In this document: positions 1-8,367 of the stretch, piece by piece
How the letters are laid out: every line of letters begins with the position of its first letter
How positions within the stretch are numbered: the first letter of the stretch is position 1
NCBI GenBank assembly: GCA_002726435.1
Contig: PBSV01000066.1
Location: 1-36,916, forward strand
Source of the DNA: Opitutia bacterium
GTDB lineage: Bacteria > Verrucomicrobiota > Verrucomicrobiia > Opitutales > Seribacteraceae
DNA length: 36,916 bases
Direction: 5' to 3'
Made by a program: the position numbers and the translations under genes
The notes under the pieces: model-generated
What the model was told of the DNA's origin: nothing
Seen by the model: only the letters and a program-made list of their open reading frames with translations
The model's database searches: none

Positions 1-2
1 CA

Positions 3-503
3 AACAACGGGATTATCGAACTGGTGGCGGACAAAAAATTCTTCCTCGCCTATGACCGCCAGATTGCCGACTTTATCATGACGGCTGAAATTAAATTGCC
101 AGCGGGCAAAGCGAATTCTGGCATTTTGTTTCGTTCCCAAAAAAAAGAAGACGGTTCAATGTTCGGGTATCAGGCGGAAGTCGATGGATCTGACAGGAAA
201 TGGTCGGGGGGACTGTACGATGAAGGGCGACGTGGTTGGATTCACCCAAAAAAGCCAATTGAGAATGCTTACAATGAAAAACATTGGACACCCAATCGAA
301 AAGATGCATTCAACCGCGATGACTGGAACCATTATAAAATTAAATGCCTGGCGGATCATATTCAAATCTGGGTAAATGGAGTAAAAACCACTGATTTAAA
401 GGACGATACTGACGACAAAGGATTCATTGCCATTCAGCACCATGGGGAAAAAGGACAAGTTTATCAATTCCGCAACCTCAGACTCAAGGAAATCACTCCT
501 TAA
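3..503 (+). CDS. DUF1080 / 3-keto-disaccharide hydrolase-like protein, 5' partial
   Basis: The reading frame is open from the first bases of the window (NNGIIELVADKKF), so the true start lies upstream and the GTG at 24 is not the start. The visible 166 residues form the C-terminal part of a DUF1080 domain (concanavalin-like beta sandwich). Typical stretches are NSGILFRSQ, the GYQAEVDG core, GGLYDEGRRGW and the closing WVNGV. Members of this family act on 3-keto-glycosides, either cleaving 3-keto-disaccharides or eliminating the aglycone, and are usually exported. Export cannot be judged here because the N terminus is missing. It lies 18 bp before a Gfo/Idh/MocA gene on the same strand, a pairing that fits a keto-sugar pathway. 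The domain call is firm; the exact substrate is unknown. Confidence 0.85.
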   Translation, partial: NNGIIELVADKKFFLAYDRQIADFIMTAEIKLPAGKANSGILFRSQKKEDGSMFGYQAEVDGSDRKWSGGLYDEGRRGWIHPKKPIENAYNEKHWTPNRKDAFNRDDWNHYKIKCLADHIQIWVNGVKTTDLKDDTDDKGFIAIQHHGEKGQVYQFRNLRLKEITP

Positions 504-521
504 TTTCTGATACATTCTAAG

Positions 522-1583
522 ATGCCTGAAAAAAATTTTAAAGTTGGAATCATAGGAGCAGGGGTAATCGCCGACTTTCACGCACTGGCACTTCAGGCAA
601 TGGAGGGGACCGAATTAGTTGCGGCTTACGCGAGGAATCAAGAAAAATCTGACGCATTCAGCCAAAAGTATGGATGTACTGGCTACTCCGACCTGAAAGA
701 ATTCTTGCTGCACGAAGAATTGGAAGTTGTTACAATCGCTTCGGTAAGCGGAATCCATCTGGAGCATGTTTGCGCTTCTGCCCGGGCCGGCAAACATGTG
801 ATTTGTGAAAAACCCCTAGAAGTCACTACCGAGCGGATCGATGAAATGATTCAAGCATGCCAGGAAAACGGTGTAATTTTATCCGGTATTTTTCCGCGCC
901 GGTTCAATGATTCAACCGCTATTTTCAAGCAGGCGGTCGAAACCGGAAGGCTGGGTAAGATCGTGCTCTGCGAGGTTTCCGTCAAATGGTGGAGGACCCA
1001 GGAATATTACGATAGTGGAGCTTGGCGGGGCACCTGGAAATTGGACGGTGGCGGAGCATTAATGAATCAATCCATTCATACCATTGACTTGATGCTTTAT
1101 TTGATGGGCGGTGTCCACTCGGTCTGTGCATTCGGAGGCCTGGAAGCTCACCATGGTATTGAAGTCGAAGATATTGCCGTGGCCATTGTCGAATTTTATT
1201 CGGGTGCCCGTGGAGTGATTCAGGCGTCTACTGCGTGCTACTCAAATTCTGGACTTCCTGCTTCCATTCACTTGTGCGGCGACCAAGGATCGATCATGAT
1301 GGCGGATGATAAGTTCAGTCTCTGGGACTTAAAGAATGCACAACCAGAAGATGAGGAAATCATGACACATTACGGGATTCAAGAACAGGCTACAGGTGCT
1401 GGTGCTGCGGACCCGAAGGCGATTGATTTTCAGTGGCATCAAAGAAATTTCGAAGATTCCATTGACTCCCTGCGACGAGGGTCCAAACCCAAGGTCGACG
1501 GAGTCGAAGGCAGAAGAGCAGTCGAATTAATCAATGCGATTTATCGCTCCATCGATCAGGACGGAGCTAAAATAATTTTGTAA
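522..1583 (+). CDS. Gfo/Idh/MocA family NAD(P)-dependent oxidoreductase
   Basis: The 353-residue product has the two-domain Gfo/Idh/MocA layout. An N-terminal Rossmann fold carries GIIGAGVIADFHA (residues 9-21). The family EKP motif is at residues 96-98, with K97 the expected catalytic or cofactor-positioning lysine. The C-terminal substrate domain contains GGGALMNQSIHTIDL, in which H186 and D189 match the family's active-site histidine region. These enzymes oxidise or reduce a sugar or cyclitol hydroxyl with NAD(P). No signal peptide is visible, so it is cytoplasmic. It follows the DUF1080 gene by 18 bp and precedes a TIM-barrel sugar isomerase by 29 bp, suggesting one transcript. In this setting C3 oxidation of a glycoside is plausible but is inference. 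No clear Shine-Dalgarno precedes the ATG. Confidence 0.93.
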   Translation: MPEKNFKVGIIGAGVIADFHALALQAMEGTELVAAYARNQEKSDAFSQKYGCTGYSDLKEFLLHEELEVVTIASVSGIHLEHVCASARAGKHVICEKPLEVTTERIDEMIQACQENGVILSGIFPRRFNDSTAIFKQAVETGRLGKIVLCEVSVKWWRTQEYYDSGAWRGTWKLDGGGALMNQSIHTIDLMLYLMGGVHSVCAFGGLEAHHGIEVEDIAVAIVEFYSGARGVIQASTACYSNSGLPASIHLCGDQGSIMMADDKFSLWDLKNAQPEDEEIMTHYGIQEQATGAGAADPKAIDFQWHQRNFEDSIDSLRRGSKPKVDGVEGRRAVELINAIYRSIDQDGAKIIL

Positions 1584-1612
1584 AATCCTCCATTTAATCA
1601 ATCTATTCAATT

Positions 1613-2503
1613 ATGTATCTCACTGGAATTGCCGACGAAGCTTCGCAAAAAATAGAAGAACAAATCAGAGCCACCAAGGAATTGGGTTGGAACGCAATCG
1701 AATCGCGTTTCATTGACGGAAAAAATATTCACGACCTTGAAGAGGACCACTTTGAACGGGTATGCGAAGTGCTTGAAGGATCTGGAGTTTTTGTCAATGC
1801 ATTCGGTTCCGCGATCGGGAACTGGGGCAAGGATGTTCGGGATGATTTTTCCATCACCGAAAACGAAATTGCCCGGGCAATCCCAAGAATGAAAAGATTG
1901 GGTGCTAAGTTTGTAAGAATTATGAGTTACAAAGTTTTGGAACAGGAAGACCAACTGGTTGAAGAAAGGATCATGCGGCTACGTTTGATCGTGGATGCAT
2001 TCATGTCTGAGGGCATTACTTCCTTGCATGAAAACTGTATGAACTATGGGGGCATGAGCGGGCAGCATACGATGGAATTATTGGAAGCCGTTCCGGGAAT
2101 GAGATTAGTCTACGATACAGGTAACCCAGCCTTTAATCGAGATCGGTCCAAAGAAGGATTACCTTGGCAGGACTCTTGGGATTTTTATCAACAGGTTAAA
2201 GATCACATCGCCTATGTTCATGTCAAGGATTGCAACAACCCATCCCCGGAAAACAACAACAGGGAAACCTATGTCTATCCCGGAGAAGGCCAGGGCTATG
2301 TTCGAGAAATCATGTGCGATCTGAAGGATCGCGGATTCGAAGGAGGCATCTCAATTGAACCACATCTAGCCGCAGTCTTTCATCAGGGTGACTCTCAAAA
2401 CCAAACTGAAGAAGACCCGAAAGATATCTATTTACGGTATGGTAGAAAATTAATCGAAATTCTTGATTCAATCGGTTTTGTGAGCACTCCCTACCAACCA
2501 TAA
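1613..2503 (+). CDS. Sugar phosphate isomerase/epimerase-type TIM-barrel protein (cytoplasmic)
   Basis: This 296-residue protein belongs to the xylose isomerase-like / AP-endonuclease-2 superfamily. The four usual metal ligands can be placed: E140 (SLHE), D168 (LVYDTGNP), H203 (YVHVKD) and E249 (SIEP). That is the divalent-metal set of IolE, tagatose epimerase and related keto-sugar epimerases, hydratases and lyases. There is no signal peptide, so it acts in the cytoplasm. It sits 29 bp after the Gfo/Idh/MocA gene. Together with the DUF1080 neighbours, this suggests work on a 3-keto sugar or its 2-hydroxyglycal product. The family assignment is firm and the substrate is not known. Confidence 0.88.
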   Translation: MYLTGIADEASQKIEEQIRATKELGWNAIESRFIDGKNIHDLEEDHFERVCEVLEGSGVFVNAFGSAIGNWGKDVRDDFSITENEIARAIPRMKRLGAKFVRIMSYKVLEQEDQLVEERIMRLRLIVDAFMSEGITSLHENCMNYGGMSGQHTMELLEAVPGMRLVYDTGNPAFNRDRSKEGLPWQDSWDFYQQVKDHIAYVHVKDCNNPSPENNNRETYVYPGEGQGYVREIMCDLKDRGFEGGISIEPHLAAVFHQGDSQNQTEEDPKDIYLRYGRKLIEILDSIGFVSTPYQP

Positions 2504-2542
2504 ATGAATTGTCTCGAGCGGACTTACCGATAAAATATATCC

Positions 2543-2854
2543 ATGGCTCGTATAACTTACATCACAAAAGATGGAAATGAAACTATTGTAGAGGATGCCA
2601 TTGGCAACCTCATGGAAATCGCACTTGATAACGATATCGATGGCATCATAGGAGCGTGCAACGGATGTTGTTCTTGCGCCACCTGTCACGTTCGCGTCAA
2701 ACCGGAGTGGTTAGAAAAAACCGGTAAGGCGACTGAATCGGAGCTTGATCTACTCGACTTGGAAAGCGGCTCCGATGAACGCAGTCGATTAAGCTGTCAG
2801 ATTGAAATGACTGATGAATTAGATGGCCTTGTTGTAGAGGTCTCTCCTTTCTAA
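2543..2854 (+). CDS. 2Fe-2S ferredoxin, adrenodoxin/vertebrate type
   Basis: The 103-residue protein has cluster cysteines C39, C45, C48 and C85, giving the spacing C-x5-C-x2-C-x36-C of adrenodoxin-type [2Fe-2S] ferredoxins. The cluster loop reads CNGCCSCATCHV and so includes two further cysteines, C42 and C43. The conserved H49 next to the third ligand and the ending RLSCQIE...VEVSPF are typical. It is a soluble cytoplasmic one-electron carrier; its redox partners are not in the window. It starts 39 bp after the sugar isomerase gene on the same strand, so co-transcription is possible, but a functional link to sugar metabolism is not shown. Confidence 0.93.
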   Translation: MARITYITKDGNETIVEDAIGNLMEIALDNDIDGIIGACNGCCSCATCHVRVKPEWLEKTGKATESELDLLDLESGSDERSRLSCQIEMTDELDGLVVEVSPF

Positions 2855-3059
2855 AGTTTGCCAAGATTTTGTAGTTTCGATCCGAGAACACGATCCGTTT
2901 AATTTTACGGGGATCGATAATTAGTTGCTTAACCGAATATAATTTACCTTTGGTCTCCTGAGAGGTTTCCTTCTCTCTTATTAATCGCCGAGCCATGGCT
3001 GGGATGATCTCAATCGGGGAGAATCTTCGTCTAGAATACTTATTTTCGATATCACCGAT

Positions 3060-3896
3060 CTAAAGCCCGAGTAGTTCATCCATCAACCGAGCGGTTTCTT
3101 CAATAGTTCCATCACTTCCCTCGCGCGTGGCCCAACCATTAAATTTAATCTTCTCGAGTTCACTCCGTACTTTCTTCCATTCAACATCTCCCTGGCCAAG
3201 CGGGCAAAATCCGTTTTTTGAGCCCCAGTCTTTAATGTCCAACTTCAGGGTTCTTCTCCCTAAGATCCGAATCCATTCATGACTGGGTCCATATTTCTGC
3301 ATATTGCCAATGTCGTAATAAGCTTGTACCCAGGGGCTATCGATTTCATCGATGTAATCCCTGAACTGCTCAGGCTGGTAACAAAATCCATTCCATACCG
3401 TTTCGATTAAAATATGTATTTTTAAATCTTCCGCCAAAGGTAGTAACTTTCTAATCTGTTCAATCGAGCGGTTCCATACATGCTGATGAGTTTCCTCGTC
3501 CCCCTTTACTCGACCAGGCACCAAAAGAACCGAAGTCCCTCCCACTTGCTTCGCTTCCCGCATGGCCTGGGCTAACCCCTTTCGACTCCTCTTCCGCAAC
3601 TCGGGGTCAGGATCAGACAAACGTACCTTCCAGTGTTTGCTGTAGACCACACCATGCATGGGCAGGCCAATTTTAGAACAAGCTTGCTTCATTGAATCAA
3701 CCTCCAAGTCCGGAGCGGATCCCTCGATTCCGTCAAATCCCAGTTCCTTTAATTTTTTCATTCTCGCCAAATCCGGCTTGGTCCCGAATTTGACCGCCTT
3801 ACGCACAATTCCTCGAAAGGACTTGGTTTCGGCCTGAACAATCGGAGCGAGTCCCACACTTACCCCACCCGAGGCTAAAAATTGACGTCTGTTCAT
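3060..3896 (-). CDS. Tat-exported sugar isomerase/epimerase-like TIM-barrel protein
   Basis: The 278-residue product begins MNRRQFLASGGVSVG, a twin-arginine signal (NRRQFLA) followed by a hydrophobic stretch and a likely cut after VQA at about residue 22. The mature part is a xylose isomerase-like TIM barrel. Metal-ligand candidates are E155 (ILIET), D195 (YYDIGN) and E259 (ATREG). The usual histidine in the H-x-K-D motif is replaced by aspartate (LKLDIKD). Tat export suggests that it folds with metal in the cytoplasm and acts in the periplasm. It is convergent with the ferredoxin gene and divergent from the DUF1080 gene at 4041. It probably acts on oxidised sugars with its DUF1080 neighbours; this is inference. 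Confidence 0.86.
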   Translation of the reverse strand: MNRRQFLASGGVSVGLAPIVQAETKSFRGIVRKAVKFGTKPDLARMKKLKELGFDGIEGSAPDLEVDSMKQACSKIGLPMHGVVYSKHWKVRLSDPDPELRKRSRKGLAQAMREAKQVGGTSVLLVPGRVKGDEETHQHVWNRSIEQIRKLLPLAEDLKIHILIETVWNGFCYQPEQFRDYIDEIDSPWVQAYYDIGNMQKYGPSHEWIRILGRRTLKLDIKDWGSKNGFCPLGQGDVEWKKVRSELEKIKFNGWATREGSDGTIEETARLMDELLGL

Positions 3897-4040
3897 GAAC
3901 GGATCATGGTCGACTAATTCTCCCTATGTCGAATATATTTTTCGGTTTAACCGGAAGTAACTTGGCATTTAAAAACCTACAACCAATCATCCAATTAATC
4001 CTGACATACACATTCCTTTTCGAAAAAATTTCATCCATTC

Positions 4041-4688
4041 ATGAATTATACAAGCATCGTCTTCTCTCTGCTAGCACTTGGCTCATGGAACTCGGCTTTT
4101 TCAAAATCCGAAAGACAATTCATTGATCTTTTTGCTTCTAATGATTTTTCCCAATGGACAAAGGTCGACGGTGGAACGGTTGGATATGGCTGGAGGGGAA
4201 AAGAGGGAATTATTCATCGGTGGATGCTCAGCGGCGATATTATCACCAAAGAAAAATACAAGGACTTTGAATTGTCCTTCGAGTGGAAGATTTCTGTGGC
4301 CGGGAATAGTGGAATCAAGTACCGCAGTCGTGGACGACTAGGGTTGGAATATCAAATTCTGGATGATAAAAATCACCGGGATAACAAGAACCCGACTCAT
4401 CGGGCTGGTTCGCTTTATGAACTAGTGGCTGCCCCGGATTCAAAAATTTTAAATCCACTGGATGAATGGAATAAAGGTCGGATTCTTGCCAAAGGAAATC
4501 AAATCAAGCACTGGTTAAATGGAGAAAAAGTGGTTGAAATAACATGGGCTTCTCAAGTTTGGAATAATCAATTCCAAAAAAGTAAATATGCAAAACACTA
4601 TGGATTTGGGAATTGGGAAGGTCCAATTCTTTTGCAGGACCACATGGACCCTGTCTGGTTTCGAAACTTGAAAATCCGCAGACTCTAA
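4041..4688 (+). CDS. Secreted DUF1080 (3-keto-disaccharide hydrolase-like) protein
   Basis: A 215-residue protein with an N-terminal signal peptide (MNYTSIVFSLLALGSWNSAFS, likely cut before KSERQF) and a single DUF1080 domain. Recognisable stretches are FIDLFASNDFSQWTKVDGG, EWKISVAGNSGIKYR, LGLEYQILDD and WLNGEKVVEI. The family is a secreted beta-sandwich that acts on 3-keto-glycosides. The length is normal for a single-domain member. The 144 bp between this start and the divergent Tat-exported isomerase start (3896) must hold promoters for both, which hints at shared regulation. It is a paralogue of the partial gene at the window start but differs in sequence. The domain call is strong; the substrate is unknown. 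Confidence 0.88.
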   Translation: MNYTSIVFSLLALGSWNSAFSKSERQFIDLFASNDFSQWTKVDGGTVGYGWRGKEGIIHRWMLSGDIITKEKYKDFELSFEWKISVAGNSGIKYRSRGRLGLEYQILDDKNHRDNKNPTHRAGSLYELVAAPDSKILNPLDEWNKGRILAKGNQIKHWLNGEKVVEITWASQVWNNQFQKSKYAKHYGFGNWEGPILLQDHMDPVWFRNLKIRRL

Positions 4689-4719
4689 ATTCAACTACCT
4701 TTTGGGTAGACCTTGGAAA

Positions 4720-5355
4720 TTATCTGTCAGTGAAGAGAAATTGAGTGGGAAAAAGAGTTCGAAGTTCCGAAAACCAACCCTCCAAGAGTCGCACGGGTAA
4801 TCCAATTATATTGGTCCTGGACCCGGAATATTTTTCAATGATTAAATCCGGTCTAGTTTGCATCGCATAGGCTCCAGCTTTGTCAAGGGGATCAATTTCC
4901 TCGAAATAAAGATCAATGGTTGAACCACTGATTTCCTTGAACTTGACTGAACTGGTTTCCACCTTTGTTTCAATGTAACCTAGTCTTTGATGACTCAGAC
5001 AAACTCCGGTACTTACATCATGTGTTTTGCCCGATAAACCGAAGAGCATTTCACGGGCTTCCTCAAGGTCTGATGGTTTTCCAAAAATCTGATTTTTCAG
5101 GGAGACGGTTGTGTCTGCCCCTAAAATAAAACGATCGGGAAATTTCTTCGACACTTCGAGGCATTTAATTTTTGCATTTTCCTTCACCATTGCAAGGGGG
5201 CCCTCAACATGGGAAGTAATTTCATCCGCTCCGGAGCAATGAACTTCAAAACTCACTCCCATTTGGTACAACAGATCTCGCCGACGCGGGGAACCAGATG
5301 CTAAAATCAGGAAACTCTTCTCGTTCGTGTTCGCTTTTCCGGTCCGTCTTTGCAT
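4720..5355 (-). CDS. maf: Maf-like nucleoside triphosphate pyrophosphatase
   Basis: Maf-family proteins hydrolyse non-canonical or modified nucleoside triphosphates to monophosphates and pyrophosphate, and are linked to septum control in some bacteria. The family start motif ASGSPRRRDLL (SGSPRR at residues 20-25), the catalytic-region GADTTVSL, and the C-terminal KAGAYAMQTRP...IIGLPV block are all present. The frame is open 63 bp further upstream to 5418, but that extension is cysteine-rich, lacks family similarity and would run over the nadE start. I therefore chose the ATG at 5355, giving 211 residues, near the usual 190-200. It is convergent with the DUF1080 gene, with 31 bp between them containing only a small CTACC/GGTAG stem. 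Confidence 0.9.
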   Translation of the reverse strand: MQRRTGKANTNEKSFLILASGSPRRRDLLYQMGVSFEVHCSGADEITSHVEGPLAMVKENAKIKCLEVSKKFPDRFILGADTTVSLKNQIFGKPSDLEEAREMLFGLSGKTHDVSTGVCLSHQRLGYIETKVETSSVKFKEISGSTIDLYFEEIDPLDKAGAYAMQTRPDLIIEKYSGSRTNIIGLPVRLLEGWFSELRTLFPTQFLFTDR

Positions 5356-5399
5356 AATAGAACATGTCTTATGAACACATTTTCTATAAATGCAACGAC

Positions 5400-7022
5400 A
5401 TGAGAATTGGGGTTGCACAAATAAATTCCACGGTTGGCGATTTGGAGGGTAATTTATCCTTGGCCATCGACGCTTATGATCAGTTGGTTGGTCAAGGGAC
5501 GGATTTAATTGTTTATCCTGAACTATTTCTTAGCGGTTATCCGCCACGCGACTTGCTTAACAAGGAAAAATTTCTCGACGACATTGATTGCCAACTCCAA
5601 AAATTTGCTCAACTAACTGGCCCCACCCCGGCACTTATTGGATTTCCTGAAAAATCACAGGGTACAAAACCAGCAACTTTCAATTCGGCGGCTTGGTGCA
5701 TGGAGGGAAAAGTCATTCAGGTTTTTCGTAAGAGACTGCTTCCAACCTATGATGTATTTGATGAAACCCGTTATTTTAGTTCGGGAGAATGTAGTCTTTT
5801 CATCGAGTACAAAGAAAAAAAGTTGGCGATCACAATCTGCGAAGACCTGTGGATTATGAGCGACCCACGCTACACCACCAATCCGCTTGATGAAATTTCC
5901 TCCCACAAACCAGACCTCTTGATTAATTTATCCGCCAGCCCATGGTACTTGGGAAAAGAACAAAAACGAATTGATCTTTTACAAAATGTTGCCCGACAAG
6001 CCTCTTGCCCATTGATCTACGTGAATTCAGTTGGTGGTAATGATGAATTAATTTTCGATGGACTTTCGATTTCAATGGACGCCACTGGAAAATTGGTTGA
6101 AATTTCCAAAGCCTTTGAGGAATGTATTGAAATTCATGACCTCGAGGATTCTTCGGACAAAGATACTATTTCCATACTTAATCAAAAAGAAAGTTTAAGA
6201 AAGGCTCTGGTTCTTGGACTCCGTGATTACACAATGAAAAGTGGATTTTCCAAGGGACTGGTTGGATTGAGCGGAGGGATTGATTCAGCAGTGACCGCGG
6301 CACTGGCAGTGGAAGCACTTGGATCACAAAATGTAATTGGGGTTAGCCTGCCCTCTTCCATCTCAAGTGAACATAGCAAAGACGATGCTCAGGAATTAGC
6401 CGAACATTTGGGAATTGAATTTCATACCCTTCCCATTCAATCGATCGTGGATGCTGCTGCTCATGAGTTGAGCCCTTTATTTAAAGACTTTCCCCCTGAT
6501 GTCACCGAGGAAAACATCCAAGCCCGTAGTCGTGGACTTCTGCTGATGGCGATCTCAAATAAGTTCGGAGCCTTGCTCCTGACGACCGGAAATAAAAGCG
6601 AACTCGCGGTGGGATACTGTACTTTATACGGGGACATGTGCGGCGGACTGGCGGTCATCTCGGATGTTCCTAAAACCCAGGTTTTTTCGCTGGCCCGCCA
6701 CATTAATCATGAGAAAGTAGTTATTCCCACCAATACGATTGATAAACCACCTTCCGCCGAACTACGGCCCGATCAAAAAGACAGCGACTCTTTGCCTGAT
6801 TACGAGGTCCTTGATGCCATCCTTCAATCCTATGTCGAAGAAAGCCGTTCAATTTCAAGCATTATAGAATCTGGATTCGAAGAGGAACTGGTTCGCAAAG
6901 TGGTTCGTTTGGTTGATTTAAACGAATACAAAAGAAACCAGGCCGCTCCCGGACTCAAGACTACTCCTTTAGCCTTTGGAGTGGGAAGAAGAATTCCAAT
7001 CGTTCAAAAATACCCAAACTAA
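5400..7022 (+). CDS. nadE: Glutamine-dependent NAD(+) synthetase
   Basis: This 540-residue enzyme makes NAD from deamido-NAD using ATP and glutamine. The N-terminal nitrilase-type amidotransferase domain shows its Glu-Lys-Cys triad as E41 (YPELFLSGYP), K111 (FRKRLLPTYDVFDE) and C147 (AITICEDLW). The C-terminal synthetase domain has the ATP-binding SGGIDS loop at 291-296. The frame opens at an ATG at 5364, but MRIGVAQINSTVGD at 5400 is where family members begin. That leaves 44 bp between this start and the maf start, so the two promoters must be compact or overlap. No clear Shine-Dalgarno is visible. hemL follows 13 bp later and is probably co-transcribed. Confidence 0.96.
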   Translation: MRIGVAQINSTVGDLEGNLSLAIDAYDQLVGQGTDLIVYPELFLSGYPPRDLLNKEKFLDDIDCQLQKFAQLTGPTPALIGFPEKSQGTKPATFNSAAWCMEGKVIQVFRKRLLPTYDVFDETRYFSSGECSLFIEYKEKKLAITICEDLWIMSDPRYTTNPLDEISSHKPDLLINLSASPWYLGKEQKRIDLLQNVARQASCPLIYVNSVGGNDELIFDGLSISMDATGKLVEISKAFEECIEIHDLEDSSDKDTISILNQKESLRKALVLGLRDYTMKSGFSKGLVGLSGGIDSAVTAALAVEALGSQNVIGVSLPSSISSEHSKDDAQELAEHLGIEFHTLPIQSIVDAAAHELSPLFKDFPPDVTEENIQARSRGLLLMAISNKFGALLLTTGNKSELAVGYCTLYGDMCGGLAVISDVPKTQVFSLARHINHEKVVIPTNTIDKPPSAELRPDQKDSDSLPDYEVLDAILQSYVEESRSISSIIESGFEEELVRKVVRLVDLNEYKRNQAAPGLKTTPLAFGVGRRIPIVQKYPN

Positions 7023-7035
7023 TTAATATTTTCAT

Positions 7036-8316
7036 ATGAGTAGTGAATCCCTAAATCTTTTTGAAAAAGCAAAAAAATTGATTCCGGGAGGAGTAAATTC
7101 TCCGGTCCGTGCATTTCGGGGAGTGGGGGGGACTCCATTCTTTACCAAAAGGGCGGATGGATGTCACCTGACTACTGCCGACGACCAGGAACTGATTGAC
7201 TATGTTTGTACTTGGGGTCCGGCAATTCACGGTCACAATCACCCAATGATTCACGAGGCAATTGCAAATGCCTTGAAAAATGGTACCAGTTTTGGAACGC
7301 CGGGTCCTGCAGAAGTGGAAATGGCGGAATTAATTGTCGAAGTCGTTCCTTCCGTCGAAAAAGTACGGATGTGCAACAGTGGAACTGAAGCAACAATGTC
7401 CTGCATCAGGCTTGCAAGGGGATTCACTGGTCGATCAAAAATTATCAAGTTTGCCGGATGTTACCATGGTCATGTTGATAGTTTATTGGTGAAAGCTGGA
7501 TCCGGAGCCTTGACTTTAGGAAATCCGGACAGTGCCGGCATACCTCCGAGCTTTGCTCAGGAAACCATTGTTTTACCATTCAACGATGTTGATGCGGTCC
7601 GTCACGCATTTTTCGAAGCTCGTGATGAAATAGCCGCCATTATTGTTGAGCCATATCCCGCCAATTGCGGACTTATTCTTCCCCAACCAGGATACCTTAA
7701 TTCCTTGCGTGAAATCGCAACTGAGTATCACGCAGTTCTTATTTTCGATGAAGTAATGACCGGTTTTCGTCTTGGGATAGGAGGGGTTCAGGAAATGACC
7801 GGGGTCACTCCTGATCTTACCGCCATGGGGAAAATTATCGGAGGTGGCTTGCCGGTTGGGGCACTCGGAGGAAAAGCGGAAATTATGGATCATCTCGCCC
7901 CGCTCGGCCCGGTCTACCAAGCGGGGACATTAAGTGGGAATCCACTGGCTATGGCTGCGGGGATTCAATCCCTGCGAATGCTCCGTGATTTATCGCCCTA
8001 CCCTGCGCTGGAAACAAGCGGTTCTACTCTGGCCGCCGGAATCCGTTCGATTGCCCATGATCGTGGAATTCCGCTTCAAGTTCCTCAAGCAGGCTCAATG
8101 CTCAGTCTTTTTTTTACGGAGGAAACGGTTTTAAATTTCGAGCAGGCACTTGCCTGTAAGCACGATCGCTTCAATTCAATTTTCCATCATCTGCTTGAAA
8201 GTGGAGTCTATCTTCCACCCTCTTCCTATGAAACCTGCTTCATTAGCACAGCCCATGAACAACCTGTAATCGAGCAAACCTTGGACAAAGTAAATTCCGC
8301 ATTTTCCTCGATTTAA
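7036..8316 (+). CDS. hemL: Glutamate-1-semialdehyde 2,1-aminomutase
   Basis: HemL converts glutamate-1-semialdehyde to 5-aminolevulinate, the last step of the C5 route to tetrapyrroles. The 426-residue length is standard. The N-terminal [12 protein letters not shown] is diagnostic. NSGTEATM (114-121) binds the cofactor phosphate, [10 protein letters not shown] contains the PLP-pairing D238, and K266 in [13 protein letters not shown] is the Schiff-base lysine. Cytoplasmic, class-III aminotransferase fold. It begins 13 bp after nadE in the same direction. The gene after it starts 51 bp downstream; a TTGACA in that gap lacks a convincing -10 partner. Confidence 0.97.
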   Translation: MSSESLNLFEKAKKLIPGGVNSPVRAFRGVGGTPFFTKRADGCHLTTADDQELIDYVCTWGPAIHGHNHPMIHEAIANALKNGTSFGTPGPAEVEMAELIVEVVPSVEKVRMCNSGTEATMSCIRLARGFTGRSKIIKFAGCYHGHVDSLLVKAGSGALTLGNPDSAGIPPSFAQETIVLPFNDVDAVRHAFFEARDEIAAIIVEPYPANCGLILPQPGYLNSLREIATEYHAVLIFDEVMTGFRLGIGGVQEMTGVTPDLTAMGKIIGGGLPVGALGGKAEIMDHLAPLGPVYQAGTLSGNPLAMAAGIQSLRMLRDLSPYPALETSGSTLAAGIRSIAHDRGIPLQVPQAGSMLSLFFTEETVLNFEQALACKHDRFNSIFHHLLESGVYLPPSSYETCFISTAHEQPVIEQTLDKVNSAFSSI

Positions 8317-8367
8317 TCGTGTTGCGGTTGACAATTTGTAAAATTCATCAAGCAAATATCAATCGAT

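Noticed and set aside
4689-4719. CTACC/GGTAG stem between convergent DUF1080 and maf genes as a terminator
   Set aside because: The stem is only 5 bp, and no T-run follows on either strand.
8328-8333. TTGACA after hemL as a promoter -35 element
   Set aside because: No reasonable -10 sequence occurs 15-19 bp downstream.
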